64,000 bases of DNA, taken from Riptortus pedestris. Taxonomy: Eukaryota; Arthropoda; Insecta; Hemiptera; Alydidae. Both the position numbers and the translations under genes were made by a program. Positions within the stretch are counted from its first letter, which is position 1. Every line of letters starts with the position of its first letter. The stretch lies in NCBI GenBank assembly GCA_019009955.1, contig CM032231.1:94926001-94990000 (forward strand), in the 5' to 3' direction. A model generated the notes under the pieces. It made no database searches, was not told the origin of the DNA, and was given only the letters and a program-made list of their open reading frames with translations. This document shows positions 1 through 12,640 of the stretch, piece after piece.

Positions 1-3000
1 GACTGCGCACAGTAGCAGGTTATCATTACACAACTCTTGGCCATATTCAGGTGGCGGCTTTGCCACACAAAGATACTCCTTTACCGGCATATCTGCTATT
101 CTTATCACGGCTACACACAAACCATAGACAATTCGCAATTAAAGAACTCCCTCTGGAATTTCAATCGACTAATTAAACCAACTAGAAATTTAATGTCTTA
201 GGTAATGACGTAATTTAATTAGTTACGTTATTTACAACGGATAACAACAGCGAGCACCAAAAGCCAAACGGAGAAGAAACATAAACAATAGATACTGACT
301 AAGTTCATAAGCAGAAAAATTAATAGAATTACAATAACATGATAAATTTTCATAAAACGAGCATACAATGAGAATAAAATTGAATATGAAAACATAATCT
401 CAGATTTCACAAGCTGGTTATGTAATCTTAAACTAGTGAAAACTCCTCCTTCGCGTTATCTCAAGTATAGAACTCTATGGGCAGGTTCGCGCAACTTTGG
501 CACTTTTGGCAGGAATAGTTCTTAAAAAAATCCATATTGAACACTTATTGACATAGTACTCGTTCGTACCAAGAATAAAATATAGTATTATCTGCAACAG
601 AAACTATTGTCTTTTTTTTAAATTCCATTGGCGATAATAACAATAAGTAATGGACCACCAAAAGTAGAGAAGCAAAAATATAACATGACGTATGGATACA
701 ACAACAATTTAATTGGAAGGCAAATTGTACTGAACTTAAAAAATGTTTTGACTTATCAATAAACTCAATGAGTATTTTGATTATAAAGTATATAATCAGA
801 GCTACTTAAAGAACATTGAAACGACTGTAACTGAATGAATTTTTATAGCATCACAGTGTTTTGAACTAATAACAGAAGTAAAGGTGTAGGTAAGGTGTAA
901 AGGGGTATTATATTATCATAAAGATTGGTGACAATTTTCAATCCGTATAACGATGAAAATGTTTAGGATTGGGCATTTTAGCCCTTCCCTAAACCTCCAT
1001 GTTTTTAGAGAAATATTATTAATTGCCACTAGTGGCGGTGACCCAGTGGTCATGACACTGTTTTACTAAGGTAGAGATACAACAAATCAAAATTCACGGA
1101 TTATAGCCTAAATTTTAAATAGTTGACCGTTTTCCGGATTTCTAGGTCTGACTATCCGTTCCCTCGGTGCTCGATCAGCAACGTGAAGAAATTGAGTTGA
1201 TGCATGATTAAAGAGGTAGCTCCGTCTGGTATGTAATGCCACCACAATATGGCAGGGAATACCCAAAGCTGACTTCTTCAGCTCCCACGAAAGCCATTCC
1301 TCTCTCGCATTGTCTTTTGAGCCAAACGTTTTTCATTGATTAATAAGTTCAACACAACAATGGACATTTAGTCTAAATAGTACGTTGTTTAATTAACACC
1401 GCTTATCAGGTTAGGCAGGGGTTCTCACGTGCGAAATCGCGAAAGGTGAACGAATGTAAATAAGCAGTTGTAAAAGCTTTCCGAAATAATAGCTGAGCAC
1501 AAACATATCATTAATATAATTAAAGGTTATATCACTGTCTGTATTCCTCATTAATTTGGCAAATATCTGACATTTCCCTCAGTCTATTAATTTGCCGGCC
1601 TTAAATACACAAATTAAAAACAATTTAAAGAAATAATTGACTTAATGGAACCATACTAAACGCATAATTGTAATGCATTAAAGTAACGATTCATATCGGT
1701 GTTCAACATTCAGGACAACCTCATGATGGCTGTAGCACATTATCCGAGAGATTATGAACAATCATATCAATTAAAACACACATTTTGTATTTTGTTTTAT
1801 GTCCTCGGAAGTCGTTAGGCTACGCCTCAGTGATTGCGAGCGTAAAGCATGTTATGGATAAAATAACAACCATACTAATCGAGCCTCGGTCTTGTAAGCC
1901 CCACTGAGCTTGTAGAAAAGAACTCAACAGCTCAAACTTGAAAAATGCACGGTAATTTAGCTTTGAGGGGTATCTTGTGCGCCTCTTCTCATAACAAAAG
2001 TTAAAATTAAAAATTCATGGAAGTCCTTATATAATTCCAATAAACTACGTAGATGGTTGGAATCTCGCAAGGTACTAACTGTCTAACTCTTATATATTTT
2101 CCAGAACTGAAATAATAACTTAATATAACGCATGAACAATGATAAATGATAAAACTTAATCGAACGCAAAAGCCTGACATACAGGGGTTGGGTAAACTAA
2201 GATTTTTCAAGTGTTGGAAAGACACATAAATAACATCACTTTTTTCCCCCTATTTCTACCCGGTGTAAGCAAACGTTAACATTAAAGCTGGTCATGAAAT
2301 GTTAAGTGAATATAGTAAAAGCACGAAAGGGAGTTTACTGAAAGCTCAAAATGCAAAAAAAAAAAAGTAAAAATTTCATTAATAATCGCTATAGAGAAAA
2401 GTGAAAACAAGAATAACTATAGTTCTTTATTTCAACAAAAATTTTATTATATAAAACTTTTCAATCAAACTCATAATAAACGTAGACATGCACATATTTC
2501 CATATTCCTGGGCCCAGAAAACATATAAATATTCAGCTTCACAACGATCAAACAAATACGAAAGGGTTAAAAAAAATATATAGGTATACAAATACACAAA
2601 CATGAACATTTTTGCCATCTCTTAGGATCGAAGGGCATTCGGAGAAACGTGTCGAAGATCGAGTCGTGAGTACAACCTCAATAAGGTGAACCGATTTCAC
2701 TTAGGCTAAAAAGATTAAAAGTCTACAAATCATGGGCCAATCATTGGTGATCCAATAACAAACAAAATTTGAGTTTCTCTATTGACTTAAAACAATGCTT
2801 TATTGGGACAAGCCATTGTTCACGAAGTAGGTTTCGATGTAACAAAAAGAGGGGCTTAATTTTCTTATGGTAAATCTTAATTGGATATTCTGTCGAAAGT
2901 AGAACAACCTGAACAATAGTGATAAACTTCCTTTAAGAGGCTCCATTTTATTGTGTGGGAGGAGAAGTAGTATGTGCGCTAAAATAGGATTTATTACATT

Positions 3001-4840
3001 CAAATTCTTCCATAGTTCATCATCCATCCCTCAACAAATGAGATGTATAATTAACTTGAGTAAAATATTCGTCTATGAGGACGGCAGCGAATCGGGACAG
3101 TGGCCGCATTATGAGGCTGACGAGCCAGGAATGGTTGTGGGAAAGACAGCAGGATCTAGGGGATGACTCCAAGTCCACTCTGTTTTAATTAGGAAAAGCA
3201 ACAAGGATAAAAATATCCCGTTCCCTAATCGGGGTACTACCGGTTCGACGGCCGGCTAACTGTTCCTGGGAGATGTTTGCCTCCGATCGCAACAACCGTC
3301 CAAGAGTAAATATGGAACAGGGCTTTTTTATTCACGGCCCCCAACAACAACAACACGGGCTTGTTTGACTAGGAATGCTCCTTGAGGCGCTGTCACGAAG
3401 GAAAGTGTTTCGTAATGTTTTCACTCTTGACTCAACTCCCAAGTAGTTAAGAGGCCATTGTGTATAAAACACTGATGGATCAGATTGGCACGACCGAAAA
3501 TATCACCTAAATTTATCGTTTTGAGCTAACGAGTCACGACGTGAATAAATGAAAGTCACATTTAACAGAAACGTCAGACGCATAGTGAATTGCTACAAAT
3601 GCAGGGGCGGTTAAAAATAGAAACAATCTATACAGAAATGCGCATTATACGTCAGATTGCACATAATAGTGTTAATATAAGCTTTAGACAATTTTATTTA
3701 GGCATGCAGAAAATGCTTGAAAACAATATAAAGAGAACGGACTTGCAGAACGACATATTCTTCTATTTTTCGGAGATCTATAGGATTCATGATGCGTGGA
3801 AACCATCATTGGGAAAAAAAACCCTGAAGGTCAATAAGACTTGTTGGCGAAATGTTCCGGTTGAGATCTCCCTCATCCTTGCCACCAAGAACTGCCGATG
3901 AAAAGGGATGGATAGAAACAAAGGCTCTAAACTCTCAACACCTGAACGGACCATTCGAAACGGATAGCTTTCTCAGAGAGGGATCTTCAACACCTTCAAA
4001 TGGGACAATTACACTTATTTCTATTGTTGTTTAGTCTAATAGCAGTTCTTTCTTCTACCTCCATATTCTCAAAGTATATTCAACTAAAAGGAGGAACCAC
4101 GAATCTTGTAAACGAAAACTGATAGAGCTAGATCAAGGCATTTATATCAGACAAGTAGATATATTTTAAGTGAAAACACAAGCAAGATGCTTGATTTTGT
4201 TGGTACTCAAGATTCGGCCAAATGTGGTATTTCATTACACCTGTTGAAAAAAAAAAAAACTCACGGTAAAGCAACCCTATCTTAATATACTAACTGTGAA
4301 GCGAAAAAAAAAAATAGGAGATTGTAATGGACAAGTAGGTACAACTTTTCCGGTCTAGTTAACCATGAACCATTCACCATGAAATGACATTTAATATAAC
4401 TCTCAAAGTTTAATAAGATATTTTATTTTGTCGCTAAAGCCAACAGGACAACAAACACAAGACCCGAAATTAATATTATTCATTTAATAGCATTTATAAT
4501 TTTATTTTAAAGTAGTTCAGACCGTTATTTAGGAGTATTCAGTAAATATTGATTGTAAAATTGTAGGTCAACGTTGAATTGATTAAGCTTCAGCGGGGTT
4601 AAAAAAAAAAAAATTAACAAATTTCTCAGACCCAGATAAACCTGAGGAACTTTTAATGGTTTATTTACATTCTATAGGGTATGTAATTAGACAAACCAGT
4701 TTATGCCATATTATCCCCAGATACAAACAACCAGGCAAATTAAACAGGAATTTTTCCACAGACTGCAGTTATTCTGAGCATAATCCTTGAATTTGTGAAT
4801 TCGTTGTCCAAGAAGTATTGGATTCGTTACAAAATTTCGT
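1..4840. other. No recognisable gene; AT-rich intergenic or intronic DNA
   Basis: Both strands contain only short open frames (up to about 100 codons) with no family resemblance. A somewhat GC-richer stretch near 3,040-3,330 has short open frames in two frames and no recognisable protein. Short A-runs occur near 4,248, 4,304 and 4,602. The region could be upstream intron of the ZP-domain gene that resumes at 21,169 (inference), or plain intergenic sequence. Confidence 0.5.
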
Positions 4841-4849
4841 TTTTTAAAT

Positions 4850-5250
4850 TTTAACGGTTTCAGAGTGACCTATCAACACATGTCATAAGTCAAAAGTTAT
4901 ACACCTTAGAATGTAGAAATTTTATATTAGGAATTGTGAAACATATTATTTGTGAACTTTTGGTTGAAATCGACTAAGAGGGAGGTAGATGAGGAGGGGG
5001 TCTAAGGAGTGCGAAATAAAAAAACAACATTTTTGCGTATCTATACCAGAGGGTTTGAATAGGATCTTTGTTACTTATCATTAAAAAAAAAAAAAAAAAA
5101 AAAAAAAAACTATTTTCCATGGCATGCTGAAGAACGGAGGATCACTTTCGAATGAAATAATTACAAATGATGTGCAGCAAAACATTTTGAATACTTAATT
5201 TAATAAGAAAACAAGGAAGTCATGCGGTGCCCATTTCAGATTTGTTCAAT
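4850..5250 (+). repeat. Interspersed repeat family B, decayed copy
   Basis: Shares ordered blocks with copies near 36,320-36,810 and 38,380-38,840. These are a 'ccttagaatgtagaaat' block, a 'gaaataaaaaaa' block followed by T-rich sequence, and a terminal block reading 'caaggaagtcatg' then 'cagatttgtt'. No open frame. It is a non-coding interspersed repeat of undetermined class, interrupted by a pure A-tract. Confidence 0.45.
5082..5109. repeat. Poly(A) tract
   Basis: Uninterrupted run of roughly 27 A residues inside repeat family B. It could be a retroposon tail or simple slippage expansion. Confidence 0.8.
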
Positions 5251-5259
5251 GTTTATGGA

Positions 5260-5860
5260 TGCGATTCCGACATAGCGACACACTGCTTTTCAGGTCTATA
5301 AGTCCCATATTCAGAAACGGCACTTGCTTATTCGCTTGCAAGCATCAGGAAAGAGATGAAATCATCGACCTCACCGACTCGTTGACAGGCTAAGGTCAGC
5401 CGCTCACAATAGCATATCGCACCATATACAATTTTTTTTTTTACCCCTTCACACATATAATCCTCGCGGAGTGAGCCTCCTCAAAGCCAGAGCTAACGTG
5501 TGAACGGCTCTTGACGCTAAATTACCCCTTCGGACCCTCGTTGCTCCTACCCAAGAGAGGACCCAGGGGGTAACGACCCTAGACATCTCTCCCATACATG
5601 TGTCAGGACACAAGCTCACAAGGCGGGGCTATAGAAAACAGAATGAGAGAGACGATAGCTCCACCTCCCTCTCGAGAGCGCAAGGAAAAAAGGAGCGGAG
5701 AAGGCGAAGAAGAGAGAGGATAAAAAAAAAGTGAGAAAAAAAGGCAGCCTTTTCTCGGATTCCGTCACATCCAGACACCAGTGAAGGGGGCTCAATAAGA
5801 ATGGAAAGAAGTCAAGAGTAAGAGAGCTAACCCGGGAAGGGACTGGTGGTAGATGGAATG
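5260..5860. other. GC-richer patch without a long open frame
   Basis: Base composition is clearly richer in G and C than the surroundings, with purine-rich runs at 5,640-5,830 (many 'gagagag' and 'aaggag' units). No open frame longer than 60 codons and no recognised protein. It may be the 5' part of a decayed retroelement; this is a guess from composition only. Confidence 0.3.
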
Positions 5861-7424
5861 AAATGTAAAATGAAAAACAGTCATAAAAAGAAACTTTTTG
5901 TAATTTCAGAAAAGAAATGTCTTTATAAAAAAAGTAATAAAAAGTGAATTATTGACTGTAGTAACTTCTATCCAAATCTAAGGAATAGGAACCATTTTTC
6001 AGGTTTTACCCAAAGTTGCCAAACATACTAAGAATTTGGACATAATCCTGATTCCAAAAATTGTGGGCACCGCATGACAACCGTGTAGCTCTGATAACAA
6101 AATGATTTGTCGTACTTCGTTTAGAATGATCTCAATTGAAAGCAATGTGTGACATCTGAATTCCATGTATCGGATGAAAAAAATGCCAGAAAATAATTTA
6201 TAATCCCAGAATAGGTCTTATACCTTTTGTTCCTCTAGGAAGAATTTGCAATTTTTTATTTTCGCTCTACTCTAGACGCCGCTCCTGCTGTGTCGATTTC
6301 GATCAAAAGCGGAGATGTGGGCTTATAACAGACCTGGAAATGTTACATCAAGCTGGACATGAGTGTCCAATCCATCCAACTTACCAATTAGTTGCACGCT
6401 CAATGGTTATCTAATCATCGTGTTATTATTACACAGAGCCTTGATAAGTTGAATGATATTGATTGCAATGGAATACTAACGCATGTCAATCATGGAGGCG
6501 AGAGAGGACTGGCGGAAACAGGACGCGCATGAGAACAGTCCTGCATCCGGATCTTCAGACAGTGGGAATGTCAGAAAGGAAGCTATCAATTATCACTGAA
6601 TGCACTTCCATGAAGTAGCAACTCAAATTCCAAGAGATGTAAGGCAAAGGAAACTGAATCTATAAGGAGTAACATTCGCTCACGAATGAAAAGTTCATTT
6701 ATCCAATTCCACTGACGTATAAATAATAACATATTCTAATCTTGGGATAGCAGTGTACGTTGCAATTTAACACAAACTTTGAAATAAGGTTCTGATGCAC
6801 TTTCAGATACAATAGCTATATATATCTATATCTATGTGCTGGATATTCTTTAAGCTCCAATTCATCCAAGTGTACAGGTATATTTGATCATTAACGCTCA
6901 ACCACCCAAATTTATTAAATTTGTATGAAATACCTCTAGAATTAAATATTTTTAATCCAACGAATGTTGTTACTCAAATATTGCCTCAGTTATTTTCATT
7001 TAATGAAGCTTAAAGTCTCATCTCCAGCTTAAATTCCATGTTTTGTTTACATAGTGTTCTTGGTCAGGCAGAATTAGCGAATAGCATATTCAGACCACCG
7101 CAAAGAACGCTAACAGAACAGGCCCGGTATGCCCAAATGATGACTTTAAACGTATTGCCCTTAATAGGTACTTCGTTAGTTTTTTGCAATTTTTATGACG
7201 ATGGACCCAGAGCATAAATCCATAGTTTTGCTCTAGAAATAAAATAATGATAAACTGCAGATAACCTGCCCCCATGAGTAGACGAAAGTTTATTAAGCCG
7301 TACGAAATAAATTTGTTTGACAATAGGCAATACTCTACAAATCGTTTTAATGATATTTACAATGAAGGAGAAATGTCTAAATGCCAATAGATGAAAATGA
7401 AGTGAAATATATCCAATAATTTAT
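5861..7424. other. No recognisable gene
   Basis: AT-rich sequence with only short open frames, no splice-bounded coding block that I recognise and no clear repeat boundaries. Confidence 0.4.
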
Positions 7425-7545
7425 TAGCAGATTTCCCTTAAGGGAAATCAGCTATTGAGGTCGTACTCATGACGCGATTTTCGAAAAATTTCTTCAAATG
7501 TCCATCGATCCTACCCAGGAGATGACGAAAATGAGGTCCGTTCAA

Positions 7546-7613
<68 letters not shown>

Positions 7614-8044
7614 CTGTCAACGCTCTAGCGGTCCCATTTTTTTTATTGTTACCAAACTCGGAATTTAATAGTTTTATGTAAAAAGGAAGATCAAGTTCGT
7701 TAATGGCTGAAATCGGACCAGTGGTAGGGGGGCTTAGAGGGGGGATTTTCGGAAAATGCAAAATATCACCGTTATTATGCGTCGGATCTAAAAATTGTGT
7801 AGAATCAATCGTATTGCAAATTAAATTTACTATAAATATTGTTCCATACATTTATTCTGTATCTTGAATATTAACCGAGATATTTTCATTTTTATGAAAT
7901 TTTGGCCGATACCGGATTTTTGAATTTCCCGCGAAAAGCTAGTTTGCTGTAACCGTTCGGCTCTCCTATGGAGATTTCTCTATTATATAACTTCACGTGG
8001 GAAATCTGCTTAGTTTACGCAGCCCCTGCGTGACGGACTTTTTT
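7425..8044 (+). mobile_element. DINE/HINE-like non-autonomous element, full-length copy 1
   Basis: Begins TAGCAGATTTCCC, followed by a TTAA-centred palindrome, and ends with the reverse complement GGGAAATCTGCT at about 8,000. A GC hairpin follows (stem ACGCAG, loop CCC, stem CTGCGT) and then GACGGACTTTT. A long TA tract lies ~126 bp from the left end, followed by 'gctctagcggtc' and a G-rich stretch. The layout (terminal repeat at one end, subterminal repeat plus hairpin at the other, internal microsatellite) is that known for DINE-1/HINE elements. Class assignment is inference; the repeat identity is seen directly. The 137-codon frame across it is spurious, encoding Tyr-Ile repeats from the TA tract. 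Confidence 0.7.
7551..7609. repeat. (TA)n microsatellite inside repeat copy 1
   Basis: About 29 perfect TA units. It occupies the same internal site as the tracts in other copies at 17,609, 52,480 and 54,273. Confidence 0.9.
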
Positions 8045-9540
8045 GTTCTACATGTTTCGCGTCCTCTATGACGACTCTTCAGACGCCTAAACCTTATATG
8101 AAAATCTATAAAATATAAAAACCTTACCACCTCGGTGGTCACGTCAAGACAAACAAAAATAGAGGTGTACCACACCTCTCAGCTGATAACATCGAAACAT
8201 TAACATTATGAACAGTGTAAAAATCGATTACCGACAAAGTTTCGTGTTTCGAAAAATCGATTCCAGAAGAAGCATACTTAACACATTTAATGGACTTGAT
8301 GTTTATTAAAATATTTGACAAATATTGAATGTAAATTAGCTCAGTTTTCTTGTTCGCAACATATTGTTTGTTTATAATAATGTGGATACTTTCTTTTATC
8401 TTTCGCTTGGTAACACTTTTGTCACTATATTGTCGAAGATGGGAAACATGTAGAGGAAAATAAATCAGTGGATACATTTAAAGTGTTTTTTATCTATTAA
8501 CATTCACCCATTTCTCCTTCAATGAAAATTGAATTGAGGTCATATTTCAACGATATTATTTACTTGTATTTAGTTTATTATTTAGAAATTTCTCCAGGAA
8601 TATAACTTTATCCTAAGCTTTTCTAAAAGTCTTTTACAAAAATGTCATCACTAAATAGTTGTTCCGACGTCAAATCGTGCCCATTGTTAGCGAGTATATA
8701 AAAAAAAGCAGGGTAAAATCAATCTTGGGGCATAAAGGGTATATTTTTAGTTAAGACGATTAGGGAAGCCTAAAAAAACACTGTTTAACTGAGTAGGCGG
8801 AGAGCAACAATGCCGACATGACAGAGAGCCCGTTGTGAAAGGTGTAGCGGTCAATATAAGCCTATTGTAGCTGAAGCTGGCCATTCTAGCAAATGTTGGG
8901 CGCCAAAACACTCTCTTAGATCCTCTTCCCGCGGGTTCTATTAACCCATTAACTCCTCACGTTACACTCTGTCACAAACATCATAAGGCGGTTCCGCCTT
9001 CACGAGTAGGTCATTGTGCTTCATTAGTGAATGTCTGGCTCATCGTCTCTTTACCTGGAGGGAATCCGCTCATGACGTTGGTCTGCTAATAGAAATACTA
9101 TTTACCTAAACCCGCGAAATAAGAAGTTCTGATATAGGAACTCGTGATTATTCAAGGTAACAGGCCGGGAAAGAGGCTGACAACGGTAGCATCTACCAGT
9201 TCTGGTTTGGCAGAATCTAGAGATCCGTCTTTTTAACTATCTCCAGCCACAGAGTTATGTTGGAGACAGAGGCTCAGGTGCTAGAAGAAATGGAGCTCGG
9301 AAATGTTAGTATGAAAGTGCTTCAGGTGGTTAAAAGAAAACACTAAATGCAAACGTGGAATATGGCATTTATCGAAAAGCTTTGTCTCCGCGAGTGGTTA
9401 AACCACTTTTACCTCCATCCTCAAACAAATAAGTAATTCCGATTAACTCTTCAATCTAAAAATTCGCGGTTACCAGTTGCCATTAATATTTCTCTGCCAA
9501 ATTCTGTAATGAAAAACAATGGGGAAATAAATTTTAAGAA
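8045..9540. other. No recognisable gene; moderately GC-rich middle part
   Basis: A stretch at about 8,780-9,480 is less AT-rich and contains short GC blocks, but stops interrupt all six frames. A 112-codon minus-strand frame (8,139-8,477) has no family resemblance and low-complexity composition. Likely decayed mobile-element DNA. Confidence 0.35.
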
Positions 9541-9549
9541 TCTCATATT

Positions 9550-10240
9550 CTAGAATCCTTAAGTCCTCAGAGATCTCAAAATCTTGGTTATCTATTGTAT
9601 ATAATAAGTACGTACATATTTCAAACTGGCTATTTACTATATCTTGTAAGTCCTGAAATATATCAAAACTTTGGGTACTTTACTTGCTGGTCTTTAAATA
9701 TCTCAAAATCTAACATCATTTAGTATGTCTTGTAAGTTCTAGGATATCTCAAAATCTTGGCTATTTGGCATATATTGCAAGTCATTTGATATATAATAAT
9801 CTTGACTATTAAGTATGTATTGTAAGTTCTCAAATATCCCAAAATCTTCGGCTACACTGTATATCTTACAAGTCCTTAGATATTTCAAAATCTTGGGTAT
9901 TTGGCATATCTTCCAAGTCCTTAAATATATCAAGACTTTGGGTGCTTATCTAGCAAGTCTTTAAATATCTTGAAATCTAATACTACTTAGTTTGTCTTGC
10001 AAGATCTAAGATATCTCAAAATCTTGGCTATTTGGCATATATTGCAAGTCATTTATTATCTCATAATCTTGACTATTAAGTATGTCTTGTAAGTTCTCAA
10101 TTATCCCAAAATCTTCGGCTAAGCTGTATATCTTATAGGTCCTTAGATATTTCAAAAACTTGGGTACTTGGCATATCTTCTAAGAGTCCTTAGATACATT
10201 AAAATCTTGGCCGTTTAGCATACCCTCTATGGGCATATTT
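9550..10240. repeat. Minisatellite with 267-bp higher-order unit
   Basis: Imperfect tandem monomers of about 53 bp, each built around 'tctcaaaatcttggctattt' or a variant plus a 'gcaagtcctta' type block. Five monomers form a higher-order unit. The block 'ctatttggca' followed by 'tatattgcaa' occurs at 9,761 and again at 10,028. An independent block 'ttgggt(a/g)ctt' occurs at 9,671 and 9,938. Both pairs are spaced 267 bp. The minus strand has a 64-codon frame with a matching repeat pattern, but stops close it, so coding is unlikely. Confidence 0.8.
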
Positions 10241-10249
10241 ATATATCTG

Positions 10250-11013
10250 AAACTAAAATATTTACAGGAATTCTTAGCAGGTACAAAAAACTGTATTTCA
10301 AATATAAATCTTAATCTAAATTAAGACTTTCTTGCATATGGGAAGAGCAACAATAGTGTGAGAAGATTAAAACTTGTCGATTCGTTGAAACATTCCAAAG
10401 CACTATAAATATGTTTGGAGTGACCGATGTTAAAGGACTAATGGCGGTAGCTAATTGGTGTAAACTCATTACGATGATTAGGATTGGTTTTGATGCCTAT
10501 GAGGTCATTCCCTCCGACTCCACGGACCAGCGACTCCAATACCTACCAGCCGGTCAATTGATTTTTTTTCTCTCTCTCTTAACAGGCCTACAACCAAGCG
10601 AAACTATAGCTCGGGCACGTAATAAAAATCCTGGGGGAATATAGCCCTGAGCCAAGAGCCGGATCAACCAGTCAACCAGAGAACAGCCTTGACCGGGGGG
10701 AGTATCTTTAACAATGGCAGAAATCGGTTCAATTTTCCGCAAACCAGTAAGTCCTGCCTCGCTAGTCGAGGCTCCTCTTGCACAAGAGCAGGTGAATATT
10801 GTTTCAATCACGTACCTATCGCAGTTGAGTCTAACTAAAATAAGTCAATCATTACCCAAAATATAATTAGGAATAAAAAAAAAAGTCCATAATCAGATAA
10901 AAATCATTATCAAAATAAGAAGTTAAATATTTAATTAACAGTAAACAGCTTAAACTGTATAATATGCTAAAATTCAACAGCGATAAAACAAGCTATTGTA
11001 CACAAAATAAAAA
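10250..11013. other. No recognised gene; GC-richer patch at 10,410-10,810
   Basis: The patch has a 77-codon plus-strand frame and an 85-codon minus-strand frame overlapping it. It also contains a good-looking 3' splice acceptor on the plus strand (pyrimidine tract then AACAG at about 10,582). I could not match either translation to any family, so no gene is called. Downstream DNA is plain AT-rich sequence. Confidence 0.35.
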
Positions 11014-11430
11014 ATTCTGTCACGCATGGGCTGCGTAAACTAAGCAGATTTCCCACGTCCAGGTACAACATACTTGTGATCTCATCTCACCACTTATTCT
11101 CTATTTATTTGTGAAAAGCCGATGAGTAGAGGGGGGGGGGTTACTGACGTTAGACGACAAGAAAGTAGGAATAACTGATTTACGAAAAAACGCATAGAAC
11201 AACAGCTAGTATTGTCAATAGTCTAACAACAGTGGATCTATAACATTTTACGATCCGGCTCATAATGACGGAAATATTCATAACACATCTCTAAACCTCC
11301 CCCTCCCCCTATCCAAGTCGGATTTCAGTCATTAACGACCTTGGTCTTTATTTTTACATAAAATGTTCAAGTACAGATTTTGGAACGAATAAATAAAAAT
11401 TGCGACCGCTAGAGCGTTAATAGAGAAATA
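11014..11430 (-). mobile_element. DINE/HINE-like element, truncated copy 2
   Basis: Starts with the hairpin end (GCATGGGCTGCGTAAAC), the subterminal AGCAGATTTCCC and CACGT. It continues through the G-rich block at 11,131 and the 'ttgcgaccgctagagcg' block at 11,401, then breaks off before the opposite end. One hairpin base is changed, leaving a mismatch next to the loop. Confidence 0.6.
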
Positions 11431-12050
11431 TACTTGTATAATCATTTTAATTTGATGATTTTCGGGATGATTATTTATATTGAAGAACATACCTATTTAT
11501 CGTTTATTTCGTACAAGGTATTTGAACAGATAGCTTTTCATCCTTAAACCCCACCGTACCACCATTCCGTACGCCAGCAATCTTACTCGTTCAGGAATTT
11601 AACTCTTAGTGCATGATTGCTTGCGGTACCATAGAAAGTCACAGTTATGGTGAACCCCTCTAATAAAATTATGAAAATTCGCTTAATGCACAGCTGAAAT
11701 ATGGACTTATTATCCACAGACCATATGGGGCGAATTCTATGCTCATAGGGAAGTGCATTCTACTGCTCAAACGTGGATATTATAATAATATAAGTTCTAA
11801 AAGTAGCGGTGATCATATGACTGACTCACGCTCATAAAACGTTCTACGGAAGTAGAAGAAAAATGCCATTTTTATATGGTCAATTTTATATCCATCAAGA
11901 AGCTATAAGGCCGTCCGTCCATCTGTGCCCCCAACCGTTGGTTCAGAGATTTTATGGGACACAGACGAAATGATAAACGCATGGAATTGATGAACGTGCA
12001 ACTAATAAACAATTAAGGAACGACCAATGATATCAAATGTAGAACGAATA
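11431..12050. other. No recognised gene between repeat copies
   Basis: AT-rich DNA with no long open frame. It could be sequence inserted into, or lying between, the two DINE-like copies on either side. Confidence 0.35.
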
Positions 12051-12052
12051 AT

Positions 12053-12640
12053 AAAAATGTCCGTTACACAAGGGCTGCGGAAACGTACTATGAGAACAAT
12101 ATTTGGTATTTAGGCTTTCAATAATGTTCTTCATAATATAACAACTTATTATTAATATGACATGAATAGGAGTGGGGATATACTCAAGCCCAAAACACAA
12201 AAATGAAAATATCACGGCTAATAATCAAAATACGGAAAAACCATGAACAACATTTATAGAAAATCGCATTTGCAACAACATTGGTTAAATACACTTTTTC
12301 GATTTAACGCATAATAACAGAGATATTACGAATTTTCGAAATTCCTCTCCTCAAAACTCCCTATCCCTCTGGTTTGATTTCAGCCATTAACGAACTAGAT
12401 CTTTTAGTTTTACATAAATTGTTTAAATATCGAGTTTGGTAACGATCAAACAAATTGCGACCGCCAAAGCGTTATCGGACAAATATATGTATATAGTTTT
12501 GAATGGACCTCATTTTTGTCATCTGGTTTCCTCAAATGTTCATCTATCCTACGATGGACATTTGAGGAAACTTTCCAAAAATCGCGACATGAGTGCCACC
12601 TCAATTGCTGGTTTCCATAAAGGAAATCTGCTAAAAAATG
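12053..12640 (-). mobile_element. DINE/HINE-like element, copy 3
   Basis: Runs from a decayed hairpin end (TCCGTTACACAAGGGCTGCG) through all internal blocks. These are 'gacatgaataggagtgggg', 'cgcataataac' with 'gagatatt', 'gatttcagccattaacgaac' and 'ttgcgaccgc'. It ends at 'aaaggaaatctgctaaaa'. The internal TA site is reduced to a few units. Near the left end a 19-bp arm is repeated in inverse orientation (12,526-12,571). Confidence 0.65.
12526..12571. repeat. Near-perfect inverted repeat, 19-bp arms
   Basis: Left arm 12,526-12,544 and right arm 12,553-12,571, with one mismatch and an 8-bp spacer. One arm is ordinary element sequence ('tcaaatgtccatcgatcct' in other copies). The other is an inverted copy not seen at this place in sister elements, pointing to a local foldback or template-switch event. 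Confidence 0.75.

Noticed and set aside
7438..7851. 137-codon minus-strand open frame
   Set aside because: It crosses a DINE-like repeat, and its core is a Tyr-Ile run made by the TA microsatellite.
9739..9933. Repetitive 64-codon frame resembling a tandem-repeat protein
   Set aside because: It is a read-through of the 267-bp minisatellite and is closed by stops on both sides.
10411..10644. 77-codon frame with a strong splice-acceptor-like motif
   Set aside because: No recognisable product, no matching donor, and an overlapping frame on the other strand.
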